Assembly: GCA_963169105.1 (NCBI GenBank)
Contig: OY720633.1
Location: 156,751,780-156,815,779, forward strand
Direction: 5' to 3'
DNA length: 64,000 nucleotides
DNA from: Ceriagrion tenellum
Lineage: Eukaryota; Arthropoda; Insecta; Odonata; Coenagrionidae
Under the pieces are notes generated by a model, which saw only the letters and a list, made by a program, of their open reading frames with translations, had not been told where the DNA came from and ran no database searches. The position numbers were made by a program, and so were the translations under genes. Positions within the stretch are counted from its first letter, which is position 1. Each line of letters begins with the position of its first letter. Shown in pieces: positions 1-12,934 of this stretch.

Positions 1-705
1 ACCTTTTGTAGCAAATTTATATAATTAAAACTTATCAGTGATATAAAGAGTTTTTTTCTCTTTAATAATCATCTATTTGCATGGCCAAATTATTGTATTT
101 GCCAGAGATACGTTACAAAATGGCGGACCCTGGTTTCCGTCAATTTTTTGTCATTACGTAGTAATATAAAAAATGTACATCAATGTACTCTGAGATATTT
201 TCACCACAATTTTAGCAAAGCCTTAAGAGTTTAAATCCGAAGAGATGACATGCGATTGTTTGCGACGCCGAAAATAAAATTGATTTTTCGATCGTGCGGC
301 CCAGTCCGGAGCTGCGCGCTGGCAACGGGGACGCCGTTCTTGAAAGTTTTGGAAAGGGCAAACACTGAATCTTTTATAGCAAAGTTATGGAATAAAAGCT
401 GAAGTTTATTAGTAAAATAATTCCTTTTAATTTGTTATAACCTGTTTTCATGACTATATTCTAATATTTGTCGTCCATACATAACAAAATGGCGGACCCT
501 GGTTTTCGTCAAAGTTTTGTCTCTATGTGGTAATATAAAAAAATGGACATCGATTGACCCTGAGATATTTACACCACAATTAAAGCAAAGCTTTCAAAGT
601 GTGAATCCGAAGAGACCATCTGCGATTGTGCGCGACAGCGAAAATAAAATCCATTTTTCGATCACGAGCCCCAGTACGGAGCTGCCCACTGGCAACGGAG
701 AATGC
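1..705. repeat. Two diverged tandem repeat units, period about 368 bp
   Basis: The block at 119-337 is repeated at 487-705. Both start with ATGGCGGACCCTGG and share blocks such as GAGATATTT, CACCACAATT, AATCCGAAGAGA and CGGAGCTGC. The preceding sequence (1-118 and about 371-486) is also alike, for example CTTTTRTAGCAAA, so the unit is about 368 bp and the first copy may start left of the window. Divergence is roughly 15-20 percent by eye. Short reading frames inside the units do not agree between copies, so I do not call a gene. It could be a small satellite or a tandemly duplicated non-autonomous element. Confidence 0.75.
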
Positions 706-790
706 TGTGACTCTTCTATCCGACCGGAAGGCGCTATTTTTCTATACAATTCGTTACGGATATAATAAGTCATATTGACTTAATAGGCCA

Positions 791-1454
791 TATAATTAGT
801 TCAATCTATTTTCTTGTTACAGACTTATTAATAATATGTTATTACTAAATAGCTGGATAGCACTTGAACATACCTCGTGTAATATAACTGTTTTATTCGG
901 AATCAGATGAAGAATTTTCCTCTTCGCTTCCAGAATCCAACTTTTCCTGCTCGGCTTCTTTTAGTATGAGTGAAATACTCACTTCCACTGGCATACTCCT
1001 AGTCTTCTTCGTCATTAATGGTCCGGAGTTGGAAATTAATGGGTCCGAGGTTAGGAGTCTGCGGAATAAGTCCTTTTTGGTTGCCAACCTCGAATGCTTT
1101 CTGCTGAAGCTCTCTCTATATTTTTCTGTATTTTCAACCACACAGCTGGTGCCTAATTGCCCCTCCCCCTTTGCTGCGGTGGGTTTTGCAAAAAGGGTCT
1201 TTTTATGACCCCGCAGACCTTATGTGCGGTCCTTTCTTGCTATTTTCGGCATTTTCCGCTTCCGGACAGAAATGCATGGGTGCATTTAGTTCTCCATATA
1301 CAGTGGAAGAGGTTAGTTGTGTTTTGGTTTGTTGTCTTCATCTGATTCCGAGTAAAACAGTTATATTAAATGAGGTGTGTTCAAGTGCTATCCAGATATT
1401 TAGTAATAACATATTATTAATGAGTCTGTAACAAGAAATAAGATTGAATTAATA
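791..1454. mobile_element. Foldback DNA element with about 120-bp inverted arms
   Basis: The left arm (791-912) and right arm (1336-1454) are reverse complements at roughly 90 percent identity, including the shared blocks CTTGTTACAGACT, ATGTTATTACTAAATA and GGATAGCACTTGAACA. The total length is 664 bp. The same 7-mer TTAATAG lies just outside the left arm (780-786) and at the right edge (about 1449-1455), which could be a target duplication but is not proven. The architecture fits a non-autonomous foldback or MITE-like DNA transposon. I cannot assign a superfamily because the interior shows no known transposase. Confidence 0.7.
893..1219 (-). CDS. Unidentified open frame inside the foldback element
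   Basis: An open frame of 109 codons runs on the minus strand from just after a stop at 1220-1222 to a stop at 893-895 in the left arm. No ATG opens it, so it would be an exon-like or truncated frame. The product is charged and ends in an acidic, serine-rich tail (DSGSEEENSSSDSE), with a basic middle part (RKHSRLATKKDLFRRLL). Such a tail is unusual for a chance frame in AT-rich DNA. I recognise no family. It may be a captured host exon or the C-terminus of a lost transposase; it may also be chance. Confidence 0.3.
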   Translation of the reverse strand, partial: GLRGHKKTLFAKPTAAKGEGQLGTSCVVENTEKYRESFSRKHSRLATKKDLFRRLLTSDPLISNSGPLMTKKTRSMPVEVSISLILKEAEQEKLDSGSEEENSSSDSE

Positions 1455-1455
1455 G

Positions 1456-3770
1456 TTGTGCAAAGTTTCAAGTTCCGGACTCAAAAAAAAAGAGTATTGA
1501 GGTTTTGGTCAGCTTTTTTCGCTTTCGTCCCACTGTGCGGCGCCTGGAAATTTTATCAGGGCATAAAGATGTAAACTCACGTAAAAGGTGACTCATGTAA
1601 AACGATACTCTCCACAATCCTATAGAGTCCGCCTAATTTTGACTATTTATTTGAAGGGAAAAAAATGATTTACAAAAGTATTATTTTCCAGAAAGTAAGG
1701 ATATTGCTAACCCTACCTATTTGTTTATTCTGTATTTCCGCTTTTTAATATATCATCCTCAAATACCTACTGATGTCAGCTCAATGTAAAAAATAACATT
1801 TTCTTGCAAAACACATCATATTTTCGTATTGCATACACGTAACTGAAAGACGAGACATGAAATGAGTTCTGAAAGGCGAGACATAAAATAAGAAGTTAGA
1901 CTAGTTTGACTAGATTAAAACATTAGCAACCACTATAGTAAAACTTTATGAACTGGATAAACAAAAATTGGGTGTAAAAAATTCTACACGCGAGTACTTC
2001 CGGATAATATTGGTTGAATATTCTCAACCTAATGAATAAAAAATATCCATTTAATAATTCTGGTGTGAATATTCATGTTATCAACAGTTGTGAAATTAGT
2101 AGAAAATGATCGATTGTATCCTTTCCATAGTGAAGCCATTTTTTCATATTAATTCCGAGAAGATAAAGACAAAAACAAATGAGCACCTATCAATATCGCC
2201 CTTAACAGCGTAAAAAAGAGAAAAAAAATGGTTACGAAATAATCAAAGCGGGACAAAACTGTTGTTGACAAATTAGCTCTTATCTTGAAAATTCTCTGTT
2301 ACAAATGTATTCGAGAAAATTAAAGGGAATAGATTGTGAGCACGGAAAAGTTTTTAATAATTCTCCGTGCCGTTGTCAGACACTGACACAAGCAGATACG
2401 AAACTACACTAGTACGTCCGCATTTCCTTGCTCATACATGCACATTCATAAATGAAAGGGATATTCATTCATAGTAAAAGGAAATGGATATGCCGTTATT
2501 CTAACGGCCATTAAAAGGTGCGCGCAGAGCAATGAAATGCGCAGAAAACTTTGTACCTCTTATTTTAAACCATTTGACACTTTCAAATTTCATCAAATAT
2601 GACACGTGAGTTTTAACCAAGAACTCGAACTTAATCTTGGACCATTTGATCATTCAATCTGCCAGTATCTTAATCTAAAAAACACTAATCGACAGGGATA
2701 AGTCCATTGAGGCGGTTTGTTTCAGAAAGCTGGCAAAACATTTAAAACAAATCATAGTCCTGATGATTCCGTCTTATTCCGTGCATAGGATGGCACAAAA
2801 GTTGCCCGCGTTTCATTACAGTAATAACATATTCATATGTTTTAAGGCCGCAGCGTATGAAAAATAAGTTAATGTTATTAGACGCATCGCCATAGTGAAT
2901 AGCAGTTTGAAATTTCACGGCGGAAAAAGCCATTCGCCATGACCGAAGTTGACTCGAACCCAATGTGATTTGTATGTCCGAGTTCTGCACATGTAATGTA
3001 ACTGCCAGTTAGTATAAAGTGTGCGCGAGGCGCAACGTCCCGCGTGGTTACGGCAAAAATTTGAAAACAAAGAGTAGTTTTCTCTTTATACGAAAATACT
3101 TGTAGATTTGCAACCTATGACATAATGATATGATCTAGCCAAGCATACATACAGGAATACGGTTTCAGATATTTTCCTCCTTTTGATCACCGTTTCTATT
3201 CACTTTAAGTACCCTGCTATATTTCAAAACAGTTGAGCTGATACGGTGATGAAACTTATTATCAGCAATGCTGGTATCTCTGCAAGTGTTTAATTTGTAA
3301 GTATGAACATTTAGCTTCACATTCAAATATTCCAGTAATTAAAATCAAAGGATATTTTATTTTTAGTTATTTTACCCTTACCATACATTACTTGAGCATT
3401 ATTACTGAATTTTTCAGGATCGTTATCTTTATTATTGACAAAAATATACATCGTCATGGAATAACCAAATAACCACGTTCGATTAAAAGTAACATGTTTT
3501 CAGGTCCATAAAGAATACCTGCGCGCCTGCTCAATAATTTAGTTCCTAAGATTGCACCATTCCTACAAATTATATTTTGCAAATCTTTATCCGAAAGATT
3601 AAGAAGTGCCCCAATACTGGAAAGTAGCAAGCGCCTCACCAATTAAAAAAAAATAACAGGCATGCCTCAGGATATTACCCGCCAATGTCGTTAAAATCAC
3701 TAGTATGCATGAATACCTAACACATTGTTGTAGACAATATAATAACGTTTATGGATATTTGAAACGTCTT
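1456..3770. other. AT-rich stretch, nothing recognised
   Basis: No reading frame with family resemblance, no clear repeat pair and no RNA gene was seen. Short frames at 2742-2990 and 3454-3642 (both minus) have no coding features I recognise. The GC-richer patch near 2880-3050 has no assigned function. Confidence 0.5.
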
Positions 3771-3774
3771 CCTG

Positions 3775-4790
3775 GTAGCCTTACGGCTAGTTTAATGGCA
3801 GCCTGTACGGCCTCTGGAAGGGTAGATCCTACAAAACGCAGCTAGTGCTTTTCCTTCATGCCATCCTAAGATTAAGTGAATCAAAAAAGCAAGGTGACGC
3901 AATACTGCTTTAATTAAAGAAAGCATTCGACAAGGTTCCTCACAAAAAAACTCATACAAATAGCAGTATTGCGGAGTAAATTAAATTAATTGTAACTTTG
4001 ATACGGGACTTTTGTAGGGAACAAAACAAAAGTATTAATTTATGGTATTAGCTCTGACATGCTTCGAGTAACATACGGTGTTTTACATAGATGCGTTATC
4101 ATAATGTATTCATTTTTTTTTAAATGAACTATATTCTAGAGTTACTAGTAAACGAAGATTATTTGCGGACGATGAGGTCATCTATCACGGAAATAAGTCG
4201 GTACGCTGACTTAGAATTTCTATCAACAGACCTAGCACATGTTCATTCGTGTCGTCAGGAGTGGGGGCTTGAACAAAATTTTTAGCAAATGCACCACAGT
4301 ACACTTCTTGCGGAAGAAGACACCAACGCTATGTATACACGGTGGGGGGAATAAGCATAAAGTTAACAAAAAATGTCAAGTACCTTGGAATTACCTTAAG
4401 TTCAGACATTTCGTGGGTAATGCACATATACAAAACATATGTGCTGCAATATTTAAAAAAGGAGGAGATATCAAGCGTATAATAGAACTATCCTTGGATA
4501 AAAAAAAATCTGGGCTCTGAAGGAAAGAGGGTGGCTAATTTACTCTGGTTATGCCACACTTCTAATACGCAGTGAGCATTTGAGACAATGGAAAGGAGGA
4601 TTTTACCCAACAATTATTAAAATACATAGGAAAGCTGCGTGTTTCATTAAAAAGCGCTACGATCGAACATTTGGTGTATCAAATTTTTTCGAGGGATTAA
4701 GTTGGAAGCTCCTAGAGACTTGGAGGATACTTGCTAGGTTTAGTTCGCTTGATAATATTCATAACTGGTGCGTTTAACTAAAGTAGTACA
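3775..4790 (+). pseudogene. LINE reverse-transcriptase remnant (non-LTR retrotransposon)
   Basis: Fragments in shifting plus-strand frames follow the order of a LINE reverse transcriptase. KKAFDKVPHKKLI is near 3922-3957 (palm motif A region). LFADD is at about 4156-4176, corresponding to the catalytic F/YADD box. VKYLGITLSSDISW is at 4372-4416 and HIQNICAAIFKKGG follows at about 4420-4470. A C-terminal stretch at 4580-4770 contains RKAACFIKKRYDRT, typical of the CR1/L2/Jockey-type RT tail (usually KAARFV..RY). Several frameshifts and stops break it, so it is a dead fragment. No ORF1, endonuclease or 3' tail was found next to it. Clade is uncertain; RT identity is firm. Confidence 0.85.
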
Positions 4791-4799
4791 AAATGGTCA

Positions 4800-5990
4800 A
4801 ACACGGTAGTCCAAAATGTAATAAGTAATAAGGATACAGCTGTGATACTCTCTGATATAAAATTCATTTTTTTTAAAGAGGGAGAAAGGGGCAAGATTCT
4901 TTTCCTTTGACGCCTAAAGTAAGTATTATTAATTTTTAAAAATATTATCGGCTCGGCAAGGTCAGAAACATTTTTATAATCATTACTGTATAATTATTTC
5001 ATATTTTTATTCACTTTCTGATAGTTTTACGAAAATAAGAAATATAATACCGCAGAATTAAATTATAATTACTGTAATAGTAATACATTCGTGACCCACT
5101 TGAAGTAAAAAAATACGGCAACGACTTAGTCATAACTTGTAATTGCAAAATTTCATTCATCTATCACTATGAATAAGCGTTTAGACTGACTTCTGGCTGT
5201 CTTTTAAATGACAAAAACAGTTGTAAGAGTACTAAAAGGTACATTAAATACATGGTGAACTGAAAATTTCTTTCAGTTCACCATTTCTTTCAGCTCTTTT
5301 CTTTAGTATCTTCATCAATTCCTTATTTTCCATCTTCAACGTGAATTCTTTTAATATTCCATATTTTCTAAGATTGCTTAGAATATTATGATCATTGTAA
5401 AATAAATAAACTCGTTGATGCGTAGTTACATCAAAAGTCTTTATTCACGTATTTACTCGTTCCAAATTTCTATGCTGATAACATTATAATTGCTGAAGAC
5501 AACTCCCCATTCCAAAATATTGACAATATTACCTCCTTTAGCTTTGACATATTGCCTATTTCTTGCTACTATTGCACGGATTATTTCGTATCTATATCGC
5601 ATCTTCTTTTGTGACAACGGTTTAAGGGAGTAGAGGGCTCTCATAATAATGTTATCTAATATACATACACAGGATTCTCTAGCTGGGTTTTATAGCTCCC
5701 AACTGAACCTTGATCCCTAACTCCATGCATTACAACATTGCACGGAATGCACCCGATGAGAGAATTTTTAGATAACCAACGCAATATAATCAAAGCTCGA
5801 ATCGAAATTATTTTCTTCCTTGAAGAAATGTGGAATTATGGACTCTCCGGCAGCCATCTCCTTTCTCAAATAGAACTTTCTCAAGTTTTGACACGTAATT
5901 CAGTATACCAGCTCTCATTCAATACTTGTAGTCATTTCAAGAAAACGATTCGGGAGACATGTCAGTTCTTGTAAATGGTCCATTGGAGTT
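4800..5990. other. AT-rich stretch with one perfect hairpin
   Basis: Apart from the hairpin at 5252-5284 I see nothing coding. Minus frame 5453-5644 and plus frame 5738-5974 resemble no family I know. Confidence 0.5.
5252..5284. repeat. Perfect 14-bp inverted repeat (hairpin)
   Basis: ATGGTGAACTGAAA (5252-5265) is followed, after the 5-nt loop ATTTC, by its exact reverse complement (5271-5284). The transcript of either strand would form a strong stem-loop. The function is unknown and there is no adjacent gene. Confidence 0.8.
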
Positions 5991-5999
5991 GCAAAAAAA

Positions 6000-6560
6000 A
6001 TACCTACCTTTATGTCCTCTATGTTTCATATAGCAACCTTTCCCCCTCTCTCCAACCCTAAAGATCTATTAAGCTTTGAAAGAAACTGGACAAGAGCCTC
6101 AAAAACTAATAAAGTGGAACCAATTCTTCTCGTTGTCGTAGCCTGCTCGACTTCTCAAGGTATCGCCATTCTCTGTCGCAGTTTCTCCATCGCTCGTCCA
6201 CGTGACGTTCATTATATCCCGGCTGCATCACACACCCTCGTCCTTCCCGTCACTCTTTTCTCGATTATTATTTTATTTTCATTTCCGTCCTTCCTTCCTT
6301 CCTCACTCGAACAGATGAGAATGGCGACCCGATTTTTCTCCCTCGTCATTTGATTCTCGCTCGAGTGACTTCTGCCTGGCGAGCCGTGAAAACTTCTATC
6401 CGTGAGAAGACAATCTTTCACCTCTCTCCCGCATCCTTCCCCTCCCCCCCCCCAGATCAAGTTTCCATCTCCACTCACTCGCACACCCTCAGGCTGATTT
6501 TTCTCTCTTTCTCTCTCTCTCTTTGATGAAGTAGGAGGAGAAAGAGAACAGAGTTAGGGT
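6000..6560. other. Pyrimidine-rich island with CT microsatellite
   Basis: The plus strand is enriched in C and T from about 6020 and ends in a (TC)n tract near 6498-6524, then switches to a purine-rich run (GTAGGAGGAGAAAGAGAACAG). Open frames on both strands (6012-6353 plus, 6212-6484 minus) look like compositional artefacts. Sharp pyrimidine/purine switches of this kind are common near arthropod promoters or in low-complexity repeats, but no TATA box, initiator or exon can be assigned. Confidence 0.45.
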
Positions 6561-7175
6561 GAGAGACTCGGGAAGTGTAAAAAAAGGATAACTTTGTTGG
6601 CTGGCCCTTTCATATCTTTCCTCTTACCCTCACCATCAATTTCCAAACATAAGCTTGATTACATAAGCTCGACTTAATCTCCGTAAACTACATGTTCATT
6701 TACGCCAAATCGAGGTATCGGCAAGCCAAAAAACATTTCAGGAACACTGATTTCAAATTAGCGTCAAATAAACATGCACAAGTCTCTTTCTCATATAGAT
6801 ATAGCGATACTATAGATACTGACAAATAAATCAGCTTTACGATAGTTTAAGATAATGAGACGACATGAACGTTTTGTAGTAGTTCAACCAATCTTAACGA
6901 CTTCATTAACACCGTACTTACGACACTTACCACATCATAAACTGGGATTTACTTGGTGTCAACCACTCGAGTATTACTCCAATATCTACGGTTCAAGAAC
7001 GCATCAAAGTTTCACTGTATTCCAATTCAGTATCACTTAACCCTGACAATGATGCAAGGATACAGTCATTAATTATGCCAATATTTTACCCAAGCATCAT
7101 ACTTAATATTCATAATATTCTTTTCAGGTTGATATATTTCACCCACCGCGTCCAAGAGTGGTAATGAGGGTTCAC
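6561..7175. other. No recognisable content
   Basis: Mixed-composition DNA with one 61-codon frame (6855-7040) that resembles nothing. No repeats were noticed. Confidence 0.45.
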
Positions 7176-7176
7176 T

Positions 7177-7638
7177 TTGGTAAGAGACTATTACATGACC
7201 CACGGCCACCCATCCCTTCCCTTTCAGCTCTTCCACAAACTTCCGATCTCTGTCCCCCGCCCTCTCACACCCTCCCTTGAAGCTAGTTTCCTTTGCCGCG
7301 GCTTTCAGGGACAGGAAAGTGGGGTCCTTGGGGGGGTGGGGGGAGGAAAAAGGAAGAGTCCTTGCTTTGCTTTCATCAACGAAAGCTTATCTCTCTCCCG
7401 CACCGATCTGCAGTCATCCGCACGCCCCGACAACACCCAAGGCCCTCGCCGTGACGGACGAAATCGATCCAACGGCTTTTCCCCTAACGGTGTCATCGTT
7501 TGGGGGATTAGAGCTGAGTGGCCGATACTAAGATGTGAATGGATGACTCAGTCGCGAGACACAAGTACCAGAGTTAAAGAGACAGAAGTACATATACGCG
7601 CTCATAGACAGAAAACGCTCATTGTGAGAAAAAACTGA
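7177..7638 (+). other. GC-richer island with a 153-codon frame of unknown nature
   Basis: This stretch is clearly richer in G and C than its surroundings and holds a long plus-strand frame, with overlapping open frames in another plus frame and on the minus strand. The frame starts at ATG 7177. Its product is rich in S, R, P and G, has no recognised domain, and includes a GVGGGKRKS run made by a poly-G tract (7328-7343). Open frames in several phases are what high GC content produces, so I treat this as an island (possible exon, promoter region or old repeat) rather than a gene. Confidence 0.35.
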
Positions 7639-7639
7639 C

Positions 7640-9715
7640 CACAACTGCACACAACGGTGGCTACTTAGGTTAGATTACAGCAAAAAGTCTTATCACGGTA
7701 CTAGCTAAAGTAAACATGGCATTGTGAAACATTTCAATTCATCCATCCATCATTTAAAACACTGCACTTCTTACACCCGTTTGTTACGACCTCCTTTTCA
7801 AATTTCATAACACTGTACCATCAATTAAGAGAATGTCTCATAGGCTAGGGTTTTCATTCAGTCACTCATTAGCAAATAATTGGAGCGGCATCTTTTCTTT
7901 CAATTTTTTACCTGCTTCTAATTCGCTCAAGCCAGTTTAGTAAGCTGAAATGCGTTCATGCTATGACACGCAGCAAGGAAATCATCTCAAAGTAGGATAT
8001 TTTGAAAATAAAAACAAAAATGTAGATGAGACAACGTGACATAATCTGCCAAACATAACGAAAAATTACGTATTTATAAAACTGATTTTTTTAATCTTGT
8101 AAACTTTCATACAATCATTTTGCTTTGAAGTAATAAATTAAATGAGATAATTTAAAATGAGTGAAATTTCTCTAATTAACACGCTTCCATCAGCAAACTT
8201 AATCTCAGATAATGAAGATCATTATATCATGAAAAGTTGAAGGTTGAGACTTTCGCTAATTAATACTTCTCATGCTCAAAAACAATCTTAGAAAATAACC
8301 TTTTCATTCTCATTTAATAGGATAAGTCATCAGTTTTCAAATAAATTTAATAGGTATCAGATATAAAGGCTTGAGTTAAAAGTTATGCATTTTTTTATTT
8401 TCAGCAAAGAATGTTCTCTCAATTATACATATTTTTTCTTAAAAAAACTTAAACAGTATCTATTAACTCATCGTGCATCCCGAACTAAAACTTAGAAAAA
8501 AGTATAATAATAGTTATAAGGAATAAGAAAACCGTTAGTGATACTTTTATACAAATATCAGTGCATTAATGTTTTTAACAAACCAAGTTTAACTGGAAAT
8601 TTTAACCGAATTTAAAATTGCAAATATCCTTTTGTAAAAAAAGTGGAAAAGGTAAAATCTGGAAGTCATCATTAAATCATTTCTGGGGTATTTATAATTT
8701 GGCCAGGGATAACTAACGTATCCTCCTCCATTTTAACTTTTAATGCTATTATTTCTACTATCTTCATCATAAATTTGGATATTCGTCAAAGGTTTTCTTC
8801 CAGTAAAAGTTACAAAACAGCAAAATACATATCGAACATATGAAATACCTGTGCATTTTGTTCTGGTTATTACTAATGGATTTGTAATTCTTACCTTATT
8901 TTATTCACATTTGAGTCATTTTATTCATGATTTCCCTTTCCTCCGATGGAAGAATTAATTTCAAATTCTCCTAATTTCTCTGGTAAAACGGCACTCTGAG
9001 TAAGTATGGTAAGCTACCATAACATTTTCTTACGTTTTAAGTTTCGGTGCAAGATACAAAATAAAACAGGTAATTCCATATTAAATAGTAAAATGTAAAT
9101 CATCTTTGTTCCAACATTTTACTGAGAGCGCATGCAAATACATTTCTTTTACACAATAGTGAAAGTATTTTAACATAAATTTTGATGAACTTAATAAATA
9201 TTTTTGCCTCACTACTGAGAATAATTTTTGATAGCAGAAGGACACATCTGCAAATAATAACATTGGTCTTTTCTGCCGACAACTTTCCCTGTTTTCGAAC
9301 GGAACGATTGAAACACATTATGGATGCAATTTTACAGAGGGGGATTATAAATATCATTTTAGTAAGCCAATAAAACTTATTCTCTCACAAAGATCATGAA
9401 TGCATATTACTTCGTCACGGGTGTTGTAAATAGCAGGATTATAAGATGAATATAAAGAACATTGGTGACTCAATTTCCCAAATTTGCATAGAAAAAAGAA
9501 AAAACACAACGATGAACTACATTACCCATTCAAATCCTCCTTTAACACTTTACAAATTTACACCCTCTTCAGTATGATTTACATTCACTTGGAACCGTTT
9601 AAAAAATAATATTGTCTTGCCTTTTGGGCATCTCTCAGCTCATGCTAAATCATAACCTAATTTTTGCGTTCACGGGCTAAATGCAGGGTAATTGAACCCA
9701 ATACCCTTTCCACTA
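7640..9715. other. Long AT-rich stretch, nothing recognised
   Basis: No family-like frames. The overlapping short frames at 9081-9373 on both strands are mutually incompatible and featureless. No tandem repeats or transposon ends were noticed. Confidence 0.5.
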
Positions 9716-9719
9716 CCTC

Positions 9720-10090
9720 TTTTTGCGTTTACCCACCGTCGTGCATGCCCCCGCAAGCAATTACGCACTCGGTTTGCTCACATTCCATCGTCACGCCCAT
9801 CCACTGACCGGGCGATGGCCGAGCAAACAACGCAAATTGTACGCAGGTGACGGGGCCAAACCGTGGCTGACGGGCCGAGGCTGGAGCTGGCATTTCTAAT
9901 GGCCACTACATCACCGCAAGGTAGCGAACCGTGTGCTTTTGGCCGGCGGGAGTTTACCGGCTGTACGTGCAAAGTGATGAGGGAAGCCGAGGAGGATTGG
10001 GTCGGAGGGGCGGGGGGAGATTAGGGTCCATGAGTCCCTTCAGGGGGCGTCGAGACGTAGGAGAAGGTGCAAAAGGTCATCGCCATCGAG
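9720..10090. other. GC-rich island
   Basis: A compact GC-rich segment with many CpG dinucleotides, turning G-rich on the plus strand from about 9950 (GGTCGGAGGGGCGGGG). Open frames occur on both strands (9778-9972 minus, 9931-10113 plus) without domain resemblance. It may be a CpG-retaining promoter, an untranslated exon or a TE fragment. Confidence 0.45.
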
Positions 10091-10099
10091 GAAAATTAC

Positions 10100-12930
10100 A
10101 ACCAGGCATATGACCAGTTAGCTAAACCAAATGGGGAAATTCGAAGATCAACAGGGGCTCGAGTTAATCTGACGATGGTAATTCCATTAAAGCGAGGATC
10201 AGAAAAACTCTTAATAAGATAAGTTCATAAATATTGGTGATTAAAATGGTGAGCCTTTCATTTTTATACCGTATATTTTTATATACTTGCGTACGTATAA
10301 TAAAGTGCTCCCCAACCAATACCATCGACAGCAACCTATGTTTCTACTTATTTTAAAATTAATATTTGAATTGTTTAGTTGGATTAAATTTACCATGAAA
10401 ATAAGTAAGTTAGGAGAAAATTACCCCATATATAAAACTATTAACAAAAAGTGATGGAAAATAGTAATATAGGATGAAATTGAAGAAAAATTTATATATT
10501 TGTCACTGAAAATGTAATTTATAAGCAAAACCGAAGCGTATAACAAAATAAATTACAAGAAATAGAGCATTCATAACTACTGCCACACAATTGAGAATTT
10601 TTCCACCCTAAATTTTAATTACAAATAATTTTTAAAAGCATAAAACATATATCAGCAATAGTACAACATGCTATAAATTGTTTATGGCGTTATATCAAAA
10701 TATGTCTTTCGTTTGTAAAAATCAAAAGTGATAGGAAGGACTGAAAATATTGTATAACACAAGTGACTAAATAATACATCGCCAGAATACTAAAGTCTCT
10801 ATATAATACTAACGCCTGGTTTATGTAGCTCATAATTTGTATCATTTGACTATTTTAATCCCGACACTTTCATAGAGGAGATGGAATGGTGCGACTTATT
10901 TTGATGCCTAATTTTTGTCACCAAAGAAATTGATCCTTCTACATCTGTATGAAATATACAAGATGAAATAAGATCTATAAAATAGTACAAAGTTTTCTAC
11001 GGGAATAACTTCTGTTTAAATTAGATTTTTATCCACTCAAAATCGTAATTCTATGCTATTGACTAAAAAAGGCCTGAGATATGGTCACACCCTTTAAGGA
11101 AAAGTACTGAAGACCTGAGCGCCATGATTACTGAATCATGCATCCTAAGTGCTCACAACATATTTTTTCATATATATGCAGTGCATTATACTCGCCAAGC
11201 GTTTTTGTATTTATCTTAGGATAGAGCCATCAGCAAATTCATCACTCATGTGCGCAAACAGTGTACTCATGAGTTACATTTCTCAGACTTTATGATTTAA
11301 ATTAAGGATGCTAATATCTGTTGGACTACAACTTGACGGGGTAATAATTTTAATCTTCACTAATTGGACTAAGTGGACCGATATTATGCATAAAATGAGC
11401 ATTTTTTTCATTTAAAGTCTCTGTGAGATACGAAGGAAACGATTTTGATCGTTCTCCATCTGACTTGTAGCAATTTTCGAAATGTAGAAAAATAATTAGT
11501 TTGGTATGAGCCTGTGATAATCGTTTTCCAGAGTCCTTTTAGACACTAAGTGACACAAAAGAAGTCTTAACACTATCAAAGTAAATGTATTCTAATGCGC
11601 AAAATGCTATCAAATATTGAAATTTGTCCGTGAAATTACACCAGCAATGTAAAAGGGAATTATATGAATAAATAAAATTCCAAATGGCTGATTGAATGTT
11701 TGATGACGTGCAATTATCGCCGGTATAATCTCATTGTAAAAAAAATTAGCAATACGTCAAGTTATAAACAAACAATTAGTCATTATAAATTTTCCAGCAT
11801 AATGTAAACATAATTAACTGCACACTTAAAACACATTTCATTAAAGGATTTTTTCCAAAACATGAAATTCGAACAAAATATAATAAGGGAAGGTTTGGTT
11901 TTTAAACATGGGGATAAATAAATTTCTAAAATTTGAATATTTCATAAAAATTATAGTATATATATTTTCACATTAATAAAATAAAATTAAAAAATATATA
12001 TATAAATTTCCACATTGGCTAAAGAATGAGAGGATAAAACCACACATTAAAACAGCAATCACCGTGTAAAGTCGGATATTGAAAAAATAGAAAGTATTCT
12101 GCTTTTTTAGGTTTAATTTGCGGAAGACGAGACGCTTAGATGGGGCGATATAAATGTTTTTAGTGCCACACACATCCTGAATGAAATTAATATAATAAAG
12201 TGCCGAAAATTTAAATTCCCTTTTTCCCTAAAGATTTACTATTATTTGGCCGCAAGTCCTCCGAAAAGCGAGTCAACAAACATTATTTCGGAAAATTTCG
12301 TAAATTTTTATTTCATTTTTATCCCCTAAGAGAGAGTAATGTCTTAAAGAATATTATGATTTTTTGACTGCTTTTTTGATATTCCGATAAAAAAACTAAT
12401 TTATAAAAGGGTGTATCTTAATGTCCTATTCATCTCCAATGTTTTTAATATTCATACGAATACATGTATTTACTCATTAAGCATTAAGTTCTAAATCCAA
12501 TTTCTTCTCTAGAAAAAAACATATCATCATAGCTATTCTATCCTAGAAGAAGTCTAAAGAAAATGTAGCAATTATTACAATTATTAATGCAATTTCTGAA
12601 AAAATTGATTTTTCATTCTTCAGTAAAAAAATACGGTAAGTTACACTGGCTATAATATAAATGAAACAAAAAATAAAAAAATTGGAAATAGGTAAAAATT
12701 ATAAATATTAAATAATATTGCATGCAATGGTGAAAGTAGCAGAAACCTGGTATCTCATATGCCAATAATTACTTAAAAATTGTTCAAAACGGTTAAATTC
12801 ATTTCTTATAGGCAAATGATTGAAATTAAAGGTTATAAGTGGAAATATTATGGGATGTCTATAATACCTATGTAGTACAAGAGCCAAGATCTCTGAATAC
12901 AGCTTCTCGAACAATAAAAGCAAATTGCGC
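10100..12930. other. AT-rich stretch, nothing recognised
   Basis: Very AT-rich, with homopolymer and ATATAT runs (for example 11958-12003). No frame resembles a known protein and no repeat boundaries were seen. The 12708-12935 minus frame ends at the edge of the inverted repeat that follows and is not recognisable. Confidence 0.5.
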
Positions 12931-12934
12931 CTCA

